Source: Paraescarpia echinospica (Eukaryota; Annelida; Polychaeta; Sabellida; Siboglinidae). Taken from it: 64,000 nucleotides of DNA. Of this stretch, positions 57,801 to 64,000 are shown one piece after another. The stretch lies in the NCBI GenBank assembly GCA_020002185.1, contig CM034532.1, positions 44,143,326 through 44,207,325 on the forward strand, given 5' to 3'. A program made the position numbers and the translations under genes. The notes beneath the pieces were generated by a model, which searched no databases, had not been told where the DNA came from, and saw nothing but the letters and a program-made list of their open reading frames with translations. Numbering within the stretch: the first letter of the stretch is position 1; each line of letters opens with the position of its first letter.

Positions 57801-60800
57801 AAGGAGCATCTCAATAATCGCACACATACATAATTACAGTGTTTATGCTGTTGCATAAGTGATGCTGTCACCGAGACCCACCTGTCCACTTGTTGCGACA
57901 GTTGACACAGCACTTTGGAAGTGACGACTGGAGTTAACACCCCTCCTGCTGCAATGGAAATGTCCCACCCTGCATCTATGTGACTCTGTCGGATCAGTTC
58001 AGGCACATCCATGATAGGGGTGACAGGTTGGGGTGACATCAGCACAGTGCCATAGAGACCAAGCTCACTGCAAGAGACGTGTCAGACAGGCCAGTGTCAC
58101 TACGTGTCACCATGTACAAAATTTGTTACAAGTCAGTTGGTATCAACATCAGTCACTACATGGAACACGTGTCACATGACTTGGTGTCACTATGTCACAT
58201 TCTAGTGTCATCATGTGCCAGCAGTTGAAGAGTCATACATATCATATATGAGTGCTACTGTGTCTCAATAATGTGACATATTTATGCTGATAGAATAACA
58301 CATAGCTGACCCAATAATTATGACTAGGTAAAATTAAACTCAACCACAGACTTAATAAACATTGCAAAAAAACTGCAGTAAACTGCAATAAACATAGCAT
58401 TAATATTTATAAAATAGTAAACAATATATTAAGTATTATTTTGCCTTTTCAATAAATAAAATGCTGTGAATAATGATTTAAAAAAAAAATGAACATTCAT
58501 TTGTTCACTGCAGTGTGTGATACATACCTGACACTAGCGCCATCTAGACCATGTGACTGTGGCTCTGGAGCGACTCCAGGAGTCTGGCTTTGTCCACTGA
58601 AGTACGTGTGCTCCACACTGGCTACATGCGCACAACACCTGGAGCAAACACAGCCAATGATTGCGACACGCATTGAATAAGATATCACAACTCTGGGAAA
58701 TATGTAAAATATTATTGATCCGAGCATGAAATATACATTCAAAGATTAGAGAATGAACTAAGACATTCTGGTCCTGGGAACAAAGTAAGATATCACTTTT
58801 CAGAGAATGAAGTAAGAAATATACAGATGTTTATCACAATGAAATAAGACATGAAGTAAGATATCATAGGTGTGAGACTGAAATAAGATATCACAGATCA
58901 GAGTATGAAATAAGGTATTACAGATGAACAAACAAAATACTACATTACAGGTCTGAGAATGAAGTATGAGATCATAGGTCTGCAAATGGAATAAGATATT
59001 ATAAATGAAATAATTGAGTAAGATATCACAGGCTACAGAATACAGCAAGAAAATAGGCCTGAGAATAAAACAAGATATCACAGACCAGAGAAAGAAGTAA
59101 GATATCACAGTCCAGAGAATGATGTAAGATATCACAGACCGCAGAATGAAGTAAGATATCACAGATCAAAGAATTAAGTAAGATATCACAGATCAGAGAA
59201 ACAATTAATATGATATCACAGTCCAAAGAATGATTAAGATATCCCAGACCAGATAATGAAGTGCGTTATCACAGACCATATAATGATGTCAGATATCACA
59301 GACCATAGAACGATGTAAGATATCACAGACCATAGAATCGAGTAAGATATCACAGACCAGAGACAGGAGTGACATAGATAATCAGTGTCTGTGCTGAACT
59401 TACTTGAAGACGTGTGTCCAGCAGTCGGCCGAGTGACTGCCCATCTCCAGGCCAATGTCCAGCAAGACATCCATGCTGAGTGCGTAGGCTGCGGGCAGTC
59501 GTACTAGACACGACTTACTAACCAACACGCTGGACAGTCCCTGTCGCTTCTTGTCTGCCCGCTCCCGGTTGTCCTCACTGACACACGACGTACTGGCCAG
59601 TCTTGCAAACACTGCCCCACATCGGTCTTGTAATCCTGGGGGCAGAACAACAGTGGTCACTCTGGTGGACAATGCAGTTCACTTGTTACTACATGTCACC
59701 ATTATGGTCAGTACAGTGGTCAATATAGTGGTCACTGCTACGCTAATAAGAGAGGTCACACCAATAATTATTATTGTCACAACTTAAATTATCAGTGCAC
59801 TGGTCACTCAGAGGCTGTGTAACTTAGGCAACAATGGCGACCAAGGTGATGAATATCATTACGTACTTGTATGTCCATCACTAGTAGAAGAGAGATCAAA
59901 ATACATAAAGAAATACTTTAGAATCAGACCTAATACACTATACTTTGAAAATGAACCAGTTGTTTAATGCACATAATGTGAAACAGTTGACATATCTTTC
60001 CGTCTTGTACGTCAATGTGTACATAAAATCAGTCATTGTATTATGTATGCATGTTGACACAAATTGAGTAATTATCAACTATAAAAACAAGTCATATGCT
60101 ATTCTGATTTGTGTCATGTAAATTGTATTGTTGTTTATATTTATGGGGTGGTTCGTGTGCTAGCGATATTATATATCTTAATGAGAGTCTCCCAACCTTA
60201 TGTATTACTTGCGTTATTCGTTGTATATGTATCATATTTATAGGTCAAATAAATTTATTCTGAGTTCTAAGTTTATTAATGTAATCAATACAAAGTTTGT
60301 CTATCTAACAAATTTCCTGTCAAAACTGTGAATTGCGTAGAAGAAACATTATAGCTTATAGTTAATAAGTCATGTAATTACATGTAAATGAGTTCAAATT
60401 GTGCAATACATGTATAATACGTGGTTTATTTTTACATTATTTTACATTATTTGGTTTGCACTACTGATTATAAAAAATACTTAATACAGTAAGGTCAGTG
60501 AATGTTTTATGCACTGTGTGTTGTTTATGTTTTATGTAAAGTAAATATTATTTATATAATAGAAGTCTAGATGTTCTTAAGAATATAATATGTTCTATTA
60601 AAATGTACTGTAGAGAGAAAAATTCTTTCCTACTCTACAAGGGGTCGTTAGTAGTATGTAGGTTGCCTACTGTACCTAGTATTGAGGTGAGACAGGTGCC
60701 CTTCTGAAGTCCTTCCAGACTGAGACAGATTGTACACAGTATGGAGTTTGCCTACTGTACCTAGTATTGAGACGAGACGGGAGGCCTTCTGAAGCCCTTC

Positions 60801-63800
60801 CAGACTGAGGCAGATTGTACATAGCATGGAGGTTGCATACTCTACCTAGTATTGAGACGAGACGGGCGGCCTTCTGAAGCCCTTCCAGACTGAGACAGAT
60901 TGTACATAGTATGGAGGTTGCATACTCTACCTAGTATTTAGGTGAGACGGGCGGCCTTCTGAAGTCCTTCCAGACTGAGACAGATTGTACATAGTATGGA
61001 GGTTGCATACTCTACCTAGTATTGAGACGAGACGGGCGGCCTTCTGAAGCCCTTCCAGACTGAGGCAGATTGTACATAGCATGGAGGTTGCATACTCTAC
61101 CTAGTATTGAGGTGAGACGGGCGGCCTTCTGAAGCCCTTCCAGACTGAGGCAGATTGTACATAGTATGGAGGTTGCATACTCTACCTAGTACTGAGGTGA
61201 GTCGCCCGGCCTTCTGAAGCCCTTCCAGACTGAGGCAGATTGTACATAGTATGGAGGTTGCATACTCTACCTAGTATTGATGTGAGACGGGCGGCCTTCT
61301 GAAACCCTTCCAGACTGAGGCAGATTGTACATAGTATGGAGGTTGCATACTCTACCTAGTATTGAGGTGAGACGGGCGGCCTTCTGAAGCCCTTCCAGAC
61401 TGAGACAGATTGTACATAGTATGGAGGTTGCATACTCTACCTAGTATTGAGGTGAGACGGGCGGCCTTCTGAAGCCCTTCCAGACTGAGGCAGATTGTAC
61501 ATAGTATGGAGGTTGCATACTCTACCTAGTATTGAGGTGAGACGGGCGGCCTTCTGAAGCCCTTCCAGACTGAGGCAGATTGTACATAGTATGGAGGTTG
61601 CATACTCTACCTAGTATTGAGGTGATACGGGCGGCCTTCTGAAGCCATTCCAGACTGAGGCAGATTGTACATAGTATGGAGGTTGCATACTCTACCTAGT
61701 ATTGAGGTGAGACGGGCGGCCTTCTGAAGCCCTTCCAGACTGAGGCAGATTGTACATAGTATGGAGGTTGCATACTCTACCTAGTATTGAGGTGAGACGG
61801 GCGGCCTTCTGAAGCCCTTCCAGGCTGAGGCAGATTGTACATAGTATGGAGGTTGCATACTCTACCTAGTATTGAGGTGAGACGGGCGGCCTTCTGAAGC
61901 CCTTCCAGACTGAGGCAGATTGTACATAGTATGGAGGTTGCATACTCTACCTAGTATTTAGGTGAGACGGGCGGCCTTCTGAAGCCCTTACAGACTGAGG
62001 CAGATTGTACATAGTATGGAGGTTGCATACTCTACCTAGTACTGAGTTGAGACGGGCGGCCTTCTGAAGCCCTTCCAGACTGAGACAGATTGTACATAGT
62101 ATGGAGGTTGCATACTCTACCTAGTATTGAGGTGAGACGGGCGGCCTTCTGAAGCCCTTCCAGACTGAGGCAGATTGTACATAGTATGGAGGTTGCATAC
62201 TCTACCTAGTATTGAGGTGAGACGGGCGGCCTTCTGAAGCCCTTCCAGACTGAGGCAGATTGTACATAGTATGGAGGTTGCATACTCTACCTAGTATTGA
62301 GGTGAGACGGGCGGCCTTCTGAAGCCATTCCAGACTGAGGCAGATTGTACATAGTATGGAGGTTGCATACTCTACCTAGTATTGAGGTGAGACGGGCGGC
62401 CTTCTGAAGCCCTTCCAGACTGAGGCAGATTGTACATAGTATGGAGGTTGCATACTCTACCTAGTATTGAGGTGAGACGGGCGGCCTTCTGAAGCCCTTC
62501 CAGACTGAGGCAGATTGTACATAGTATGGAGGTTGCATACTCTACCTAGTATTGAGGTGAGACGGGCGGCCTTCTGAAGCCCTTCCAGACTGAGGCAGAT
62601 TGTACATAGTATGGAGGTTGCATACTCTACCTAGTATTGAGGTGAGACGGGCGGCCTTCTGAAGCCCTTCCAGACTGAGGCAGATTGTACATAGTATGGA
62701 GGTTGCATACTCTACCTAGTATTGAGGTGAGACGGGCGGCCTTCTGAAGCCCTTCCAGGCTGAGGCAGATTGTACATAGTATGGAGGTTGCATACTCTAC
62801 CTAGTATTGAGGTGAGACGGGCGGCCTTCTGAAGCCCTTCCAGACTGAGGCAGATTGTACATAGTATGGAGGTTGCATACTCTACCTAGTATTTAGGTGA
62901 GACGGGCGGCCTTCTGAAGCCCTTCCAGACTGAGGCAGATTGTACATAGTATGGAGGTTGCATACTCTACCTAGTACTGAGTTGAGACGGGCGGCCTTCT
63001 GAAGCCCTTCCAGACTGAGGCAGATTGTACATAGTATGGAGGTTGCATACTCTACCTAGTATTGAGGTGAGACGGGCGGCCTTCTGAAGCCCTTCCAGGC
63101 TGAGGCAGATTGTACATAGTGTGGAGGTTGCATACTCTACCTAGTATTGAGGTGAGACGGGCGGCCTTCTGAAGCCCTTCCAGACTGAGGCAGATCGCTT
63201 GTCTCGCCTTCTCCGTCTCCTCACGGGCGTTCAGCATCAAAGAGAGACTGCTGGAGAGGTCACCAGACGACCTCTCAGTGAGGACTGAAGACAGGACATC
63301 GAGGATGCCGTCCCAACACACCGTCAGAATCTCCTTTGAGAAGCTTGGGCCTGCACACAGGACACAATCCAGTGAAACAACTTTAAGGATTAACTTTATA
63401 TTACAAATACAAACCTTGTTTTATTTTCAGTGGGGATTTGTTTGATTGGATCAATATGGAGCAATATAATTGGAGCAATATGGCTGTATCGTGTATTTAT
63501 ACAGATTTATTTCAAATCATAACTTGTGCATAAGTTGATCACAAAAATTGAATGGTAAAACAAGTGGTGAAAACACAAATACTTTTGATGCCTGGATCGT
63601 AAGTAAGCAAATAGCTTGGCAGATTTCCAGCTGAAGAACATTTGCAAATTTATTTTGATATACATGGACGTATAACATGTAAATGGCAAAATGGAATAGG
63701 TCAGTCAACCAATGACAATTATGTTAATAGATTTGTACAGATGTAAACAGCATTTCAAAATATTTAAATTTTTTTATATTTAAAAATATGGATTTTAATC

Positions 63801-63974
63801 AATACAATATGGTTAATCTGATTACATGTGAATCACTTAATTATAACTAAGAGTCTTCTGACGCACCTATCTTGAGGGCAGGTGCACTGCAATCTGAGTT
63901 CCTCATGACACTTGTGTCGTGGTAGACAGACAACATCTGTCCGGCCACCTCACGACTCTGTAGGCCATCCAGAT
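24681..63974 (-). CDS. ARFGEF3: ARFGEF3 (BIG3) orthologue, 17 internal exons, C-terminal half
   Basis: Seventeen minus-strand exons with GT-AG junctions and matching phases give about 1,140 codons. Sequence along the whole path follows BIG3: GLQKAARL, GLEMGSHSADCW, LYRLGDILLKCA, KAVDCMHEV, ALCKPFENLLCL, SIGELVEACS, VFLNTDNVSVFSNAA, FALYCVNHLLLP, SRLGCSCIR and TRPGLKFLLQKV. BIG3 is a Sec7-family relative of the large Arf exchange factors; in vertebrates it acts at trans-Golgi/secretory granules and binds PKA and PP1. This part is the helical HDS-type repeat region. The Sec7 region lies upstream outside the window, and the final C-terminal exons are missing beyond the gap. Introns are large and repeat-filled. 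Confidence 0.9.
25208..25533 (-). CDS. ARFGEF3: ARFGEF3 exon 16
   Basis: Acceptor TGTGTTCCAG before 25533, donor AAG|GTGAGA after 25208. Encodes DVLLGCLWDSY, TRPGLKFLLQKV and ANLYKLTAVS. The acceptor and first codons are the last unit of the tandem array upstream. Confidence 0.88.
25521..25885. repeat. About 27-bp minisatellite built from the exon 16 acceptor
   Basis: About 13 imperfect copies of cagctcaacatgcctggaac plus a variable acacaga spacer. On the minus strand each contains TTCCAG|GCATGTTGAG, identical to the real acceptor and start of exon 16. Confidence 0.92.
25973..26184 (-). CDS. ARFGEF3: ARFGEF3 exon 15
   Basis: Acceptor TTGATGCAG before 26184, donor CCAG|GTAGAA at 25973. Encodes VSFSSVVVGLISHQLLMQTV, matching the BIG3 VSF..IV..LLSHQ segment. 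Confidence 0.88.
26185..26779. other. AT-rich intron, nothing recognised
   Basis: Intron between exons 14 and 15; no repeat, RNA gene or reading frame that can be supported. Confidence 0.7.
26780..26910 (-). CDS. ARFGEF3: ARFGEF3 exon 14
   Basis: Acceptor ATGCTGCAG... before 26910 and donor CTAG|GTGGGT at 26780. Encodes VFLLENQQG and YVFLIHPPTEGD. Confidence 0.82.
27177..27249 (-). tRNA. tRNA-like sequence, probably a tRNA-derived SINE head or pseudogene
   Basis: On the minus strand a 73-base segment has an A box (TAGCATAGTAGG) and B box (GGTTTGACTCC) at tRNA spacing and a TCTC/GAGA anticodon-like stem. The acceptor stem pairs poorly (only the outer three GC pairs are clean) so a functional tRNA is unlikely. 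Confidence 0.45.
27570..27815. repeat. About 35-bp minisatellite built from the exon 13 donor
   Basis: About six imperfect units of tgtgcaaggtgacaggtgtg plus ttgacactcacctgg. On the minus strand each has CACCAG|GTGAGTG-like sequence, the true donor of exon 13 at 27794. Confidence 0.85.
27794..28022 (-). CDS. ARFGEF3: ARFGEF3 exon 13
   Basis: Acceptor GGTTGCAG before 28022, donor CCAG|GTGAGT at 27794. Encodes LSCGPELTESMWYIAVSGI and VYSLQQLMTPF. Confidence 0.88.
28483..28600 (-). CDS. ARFGEF3: ARFGEF3 exon 12
   Basis: Acceptor ATGTTACAG before 28600, donor CAG|GTCTGT at 28483. Encodes MLKQLLDVLVECVAQCTESL and SRLGCSCI. Confidence 0.9.
28645..30765. repeat. 54-bp minisatellite built from the exon 11 donor, about 40 copies
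   Basis: The block ctggtgaactgcaggatgaa recurs every 54 bases from 28651 to 30754 (28651, 28705, 28759 and onward). On the minus strand each copy carries the end of exon 11 (TTCATCCTGCAGTTCACCA) and its donor GTGAGT. Because 54 is a multiple of three, long frames up to 687 codons run through it; they are not genes. Confidence 0.96.
30753..30926 (-). CDS. ARFGEF3: ARFGEF3 exon 11
   Basis: Acceptor ATTGCAG before 30926, donor ACCA|GTGAGT at 30753. Encodes FALYCVNHLLLPKLQQWLR and NFKQYCGLCTDLVVEFI. Frame reading on into the intron stops within two codons. Confidence 0.9.
30966..32025. other. AT-rich intron with (TA)n tracts
   Basis: Intron between exons 10 and 11. Short (TA)n runs occur near 31696-31717 and 31903-31921; nothing else is recognised. 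Confidence 0.7.
32026..32381 (-). CDS. ARFGEF3: ARFGEF3 exon 10
   Basis: Acceptor CATTGCAG before 32381, donor CCG|GTTAGT at 32026. Encodes SPYCVDPVILNFDMSSFHA, a low-complexity Pro/Gly/Thr stretch, then RVWFLVLEGLTNTVSAC and PQILQTLFDLLR. Confidence 0.9.
32583..32935. repeat. About 27-bp minisatellite, about 13 copies
   Basis: Units of ggggctgctgacaggaagat plus ggagtga. On the minus strand each holds CATCTTCCTGTCAG|CAG, which looks like a splice acceptor, but no exon adjoins it. Confidence 0.93.
33035..34260. repeat. 69-bp minisatellite built from the exon 9 donor, about 18 copies
   Basis: The block ccagtacctacctgtcagca recurs every 69 bases (33112, 33181 and onward). On the minus strand each copy repeats the end of exon 9 (CCTAGTTG-CCAGTCATCAG) and its donor ACAG|GTAGGTAC. 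Frames through it on both strands are artefacts of the 69-base period. Confidence 0.96.
34248..34416 (-). CDS. ARFGEF3: ARFGEF3 exon 9
   Basis: Acceptor GTTTGACAG before 34416, donor ACAG|GTAGGT at 34248. Encodes an Asp/Ser-rich acidic stretch, then SLCLPALGYLQHCCGILAS, matching the BIG3 LCLPALDYL segment. Confidence 0.88.
34954..36185 (-). pseudogene. Decayed non-LTR retrotransposon, reverse transcriptase C-terminal half
   Basis: Minus-strand 35518-36009 shows HSGFRCGRRTADVVFGYRWL, a degraded D-x-S-x-x-F motif A and IGTPQGDSLSPVLF (motif B). The catalytic DD follows only in a shifted frame (TDDMDFA). The 34954-35370 frame is the thumb/C-terminal part with NARWSLFGHVLCMPPDAPA and a KGRP end. 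Frameshifts separate the parts, so it is dead. Clade not assigned; it differs from the CR1 copy next to it. Lies in the intron between exons 8 and 9. Confidence 0.82.
36328..37452 (-). pseudogene. CR1 ORF2 reverse transcriptase segment
   Basis: Motif A IIYLDFQKTFDKVPHQRLL, motif B SGVPQGSVLGPILFLIYIND and motif C LKFADDTKVF are all intact, followed by the thumb and the CR1 C-terminal region. It is open for 374 codons but separated from the endonuclease part by stops. Confidence 0.93.
37567..38673 (-). pseudogene. CR1 ORF2 endonuclease C-terminal part and RT N-terminal part
   Basis: GDFNHRHIQW (endonuclease catalytic motif), SSDHNQIHF (SDH motif) and the RT entry region NKSPGVDGIPPKLLLEI, ANIIPLFKKGSR and NYRPVSLTSVICK are present before a stop. 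Confidence 0.92.
38703..39200 (-). pseudogene. CR1 ORF2 start, endonuclease N-terminal part
   Basis: LNARSIVNKRNEL and IIGITESW are the N-terminal endonuclease motifs; ends in a frameshift near 38705 before VYRSP continues into the next segment. Confidence 0.9.
39182..39751 (-). CDS. CR1 ORF1 with SGNH/GDSL esterase-type domain
   Basis: 189 residues with GNSI (block I), LVHVGTNNAD (block III) and DGLHLSGKG (block V, Asp-x-x-His), an SGNH-hydrolase-like fold known in ORF1 of CR1 elements. It overlaps ORF2 by 19 bases. Confidence 0.75.
   Translation of the reverse strand: MPVFGDLTVIEGAMRKERVFMGNSIMRKTDKTLSEGKDVVICLPGARIEHVTDRVEKVLGHGKGGSILVHVGTNNADREGTTAIVQKYRQLVRKLKKTRVEQVILSGILPVMGGREATYRNCKRMAINALVEQMCEEEGVGFTDLWGYFVGREDMYMRDGLHLSGKGAAVFSENLLRSADSGTGCIYLN
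39761..40624. other. AT-rich intron, nothing recognised
   Basis: Sequence between the CR1 5' end and exon 8; no supported coding, RNA or repeat feature. Confidence 0.65.
40625..40880 (-). CDS. ARFGEF3: ARFGEF3 exon 8
   Basis: Acceptor GTCCTGTCAG before 40880, donor ACAG|GTGAGG at 40625. Encodes SIGELVEACS, SGWRSLFGALRAVK and VFDVFLNTDNVSVFSNAA, among the most diagnostic BIG3 segments. Confidence 0.93.
42351..42430 (+). repeat. tRNA-like Pol III promoter in left arm
   Basis: A box TAGCTCGGTTGGTAAAGGCG and B box GGTTCAAACCTC at tRNA-like spacing. No clean acceptor stem, so a tRNA-derived SINE region rather than a tRNA gene. Confidence 0.55.
42895..42978 (-). repeat. tRNA-like Pol III promoter in right arm
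   Basis: Reverse-complement counterpart of 42351-42430 with several substitutions (A box GCTCAGTTAGTAAAGG, B box GGTTCAAACC). Confidence 0.55.
43433..45099. other. AT-rich intron, nothing recognised
   Basis: Between the inverted repeat and exon 7; only short spurious frames. Confidence 0.65.
45100..45279 (-). CDS. ARFGEF3: ARFGEF3 exon 7
   Basis: Acceptor GCATTCCCAG before 45279, donor CCAG|GTAAGA at 45100. Sixty codons, phase 0 both ends: KKAVDCMHEVSTALLSGW and FNEALCKPFENLLCLDMC. Confidence 0.92.
45945..54195. repeat. 36-bp minisatellite, about 8.2 kb
   Basis: Units of ctttctatctcaactacgac plus ttttcacctagttacc, with c/g/a variants at a few fixed positions, fill 45945-49290 and 53365-54195 cleanly. 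Between them (about 49290-53365) the same unit is present but full of indels and substitutions. Long frames such as one of 507 codons come from the 36-base period. Confidence 0.96.
54696..54948 (-). CDS. ARFGEF3: ARFGEF3 exon 6
   Basis: Acceptor CCCGGTAG before 54948, donor AGAG|GTACGA at 54696. Encodes NKLTMKTLISFLAQLC, LHLYRLGDILLKCAHSSRP and CEVAPHFVE. Confidence 0.9.
54949..57881. other. Intron, largely unassigned
   Basis: Contains the palindrome at 55632-55762. A GC-richer part (about 56300-57500) has short direct repeats such as gctagcgggtag and gctagtgggtag but no recognised element or gene. Confidence 0.6.
55632..55762. repeat. Perfect 31-bp-arm inverted repeat around (TA)n
   Basis: The arm aatgattacaaaaatttacc plus atgctggtgta and its exact reverse complement flank a 70-base (TA)n core; it would form a strong hairpin and looks like a small MITE. 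Confidence 0.85.
57882..58067 (-). CDS. ARFGEF3: ARFGEF3 exon 5
   Basis: Acceptor CTCTTGCAG before 58067, donor ACAG|GTGGGT at 57882. Encodes LYGTVLMSPQPVTPIMDVP and VVTSKVLCQLSQQVD. Confidence 0.82.
58528..58638 (-). CDS. ARFGEF3: ARFGEF3 exon 4
   Basis: Acceptor TTGCTCCAG before 58638, donor TCAG|GTATGT at 58528. Encodes CCAHVASVEHTYFSG, matching the BIG3 LEH..FSDG segment. Confidence 0.86.
58745..59365. repeat. Irregular 27-30-bp minisatellite, about 20 copies
   Basis: Imperfect units of agaatgaagtaagatatcac plus agaccag fill the intron up to 40 bases from the exon 3 donor. Copies are much more diverged than in the other arrays. Confidence 0.88.
59404..59635 (-). CDS. ARFGEF3: ARFGEF3 exon 3
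   Basis: Acceptor TGCCCCCAG before 59635, donor TCAA|GTAAGT at 59404. Encodes CGAVFARLASTSCV and GLEMGSHSADCWTHVF. Confidence 0.92.
59640..60660. other. AT-rich intron, nothing recognised
   Basis: Sequence between exon 3 and the 85-bp array; no supported feature. Confidence 0.65.
60665..63195. repeat. 85-bp minisatellite built from the exon 2 donor, 30 copies
   Basis: The ctagtattgagg block recurs every 85 bases from 60676 to 63141 (29 intervals). On the minus strand each copy has the last 44 exon bases of exon 2 (coding SLEGLQKAARLTSIL), its donor CTAG|GTAGAG, intron bases, and an acceptor-like CAATCTGCCTCAG before the next copy. Confidence 0.97.
63141..63350 (-). CDS. ARFGEF3: ARFGEF3 exon 2
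   Basis: Acceptor TGTGTGCAG before 63350, donor CTAG|GTAGAG at 63141 (the unit of the array nearest to the exon). Encodes CWDGILDVLSSVL and QAICLSLEGLQKAARLTSIL. Confidence 0.92.
63867..63974 (-). CDS. ARFGEF3: ARFGEF3 exon 1 in window
   Basis: Acceptor ACATTGTAG before 63974, donor ATAG|GTGCGT at 63867. Encodes SREVAGQMLSVYHDTSVMRN and continues in phase to exon 2. More 5' exons with the Sec7 region lie beyond the window. Confidence 0.85.
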
Positions 63975-64000
63975 CTACAATGTCACATGACCACAATCAC

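Noticed and set aside
25521..63195. CRISPR-like arrays
   Set aside because: Units are contiguous tandem repeats without unique spacers, in a eukaryotic gene.

Overview
The window is a scaffold piece from an invertebrate animal nuclear genome. The signs are spliced genes with consensus GT-AG introns, an ARFGEF3 (BIG3) orthologue, a secreted C-type lectin, CR1-type and other non-LTR retrotransposons, a Ty3/gypsy relic and many micro- and minisatellites. The phylum cannot be fixed from the sequence. A 1000-base run of N (23681-24680) is a scaffold gap.

Layout. 1-1550: decayed Ty3/gypsy pol. 2260-5875: simple repeats and short minisatellites. 6102-10836 (minus): a complete multi-exon C-type lectin gene with CAAT/TATA promoter, a non-coding first exon, signal peptide, EPN-type carbohydrate site and poly(A) signal. 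10860-12300: no gene seen.

About 12.3-23.68 kb: the most interesting part, a Polinton/adintovirus-like endogenous DNA virus element with compact genes. It holds a minus-strand spliced gene; a NADAR-domain gene; an early-like region with one TATA promoter and one leader exon facing three in-phase splice acceptors; a protein-primed-type family B DNA polymerase carrying one in-frame TAG; a 59-residue membrane protein; an FtsK/A32-type packaging ATPase; a pX-like core protein; and the first part of another virion-like protein that runs into the gap. The three early-region bodies are an RPA-like ssDNA-binding protein, an acidic protein with a KRRLF cyclin-docking motif, and a protein with two LxCx(D/Q) motifs next to an acidic run. 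Integrase, protease and capsid genes are not visible; they may lie in the gap or be absent. Together the genes look like a replication module (PolB, RPA-like), a cell-cycle/host-interaction module (early region, NADAR) and the start of a virion module (ATPase, pX-like, LVDPR protein).

24.68-64 kb (minus): seventeen exons of ARFGEF3, about 1,140 codons covering the C-terminal half; the upstream Sec7 region and the last C-terminal exons are outside or in the gap. Its introns hold two non-LTR retrotransposons, a 1.5-kb inverted repeat carrying tRNA-like promoters, and at least eight tandem arrays. Five of those arrays are built from copies of the gene's own exon-intron junctions (four donors, one acceptor), which is a striking recurrent pattern. 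One 8.2-kb array of a 36-bp unit has a 4-kb centre that looks like uncorrected sequence.
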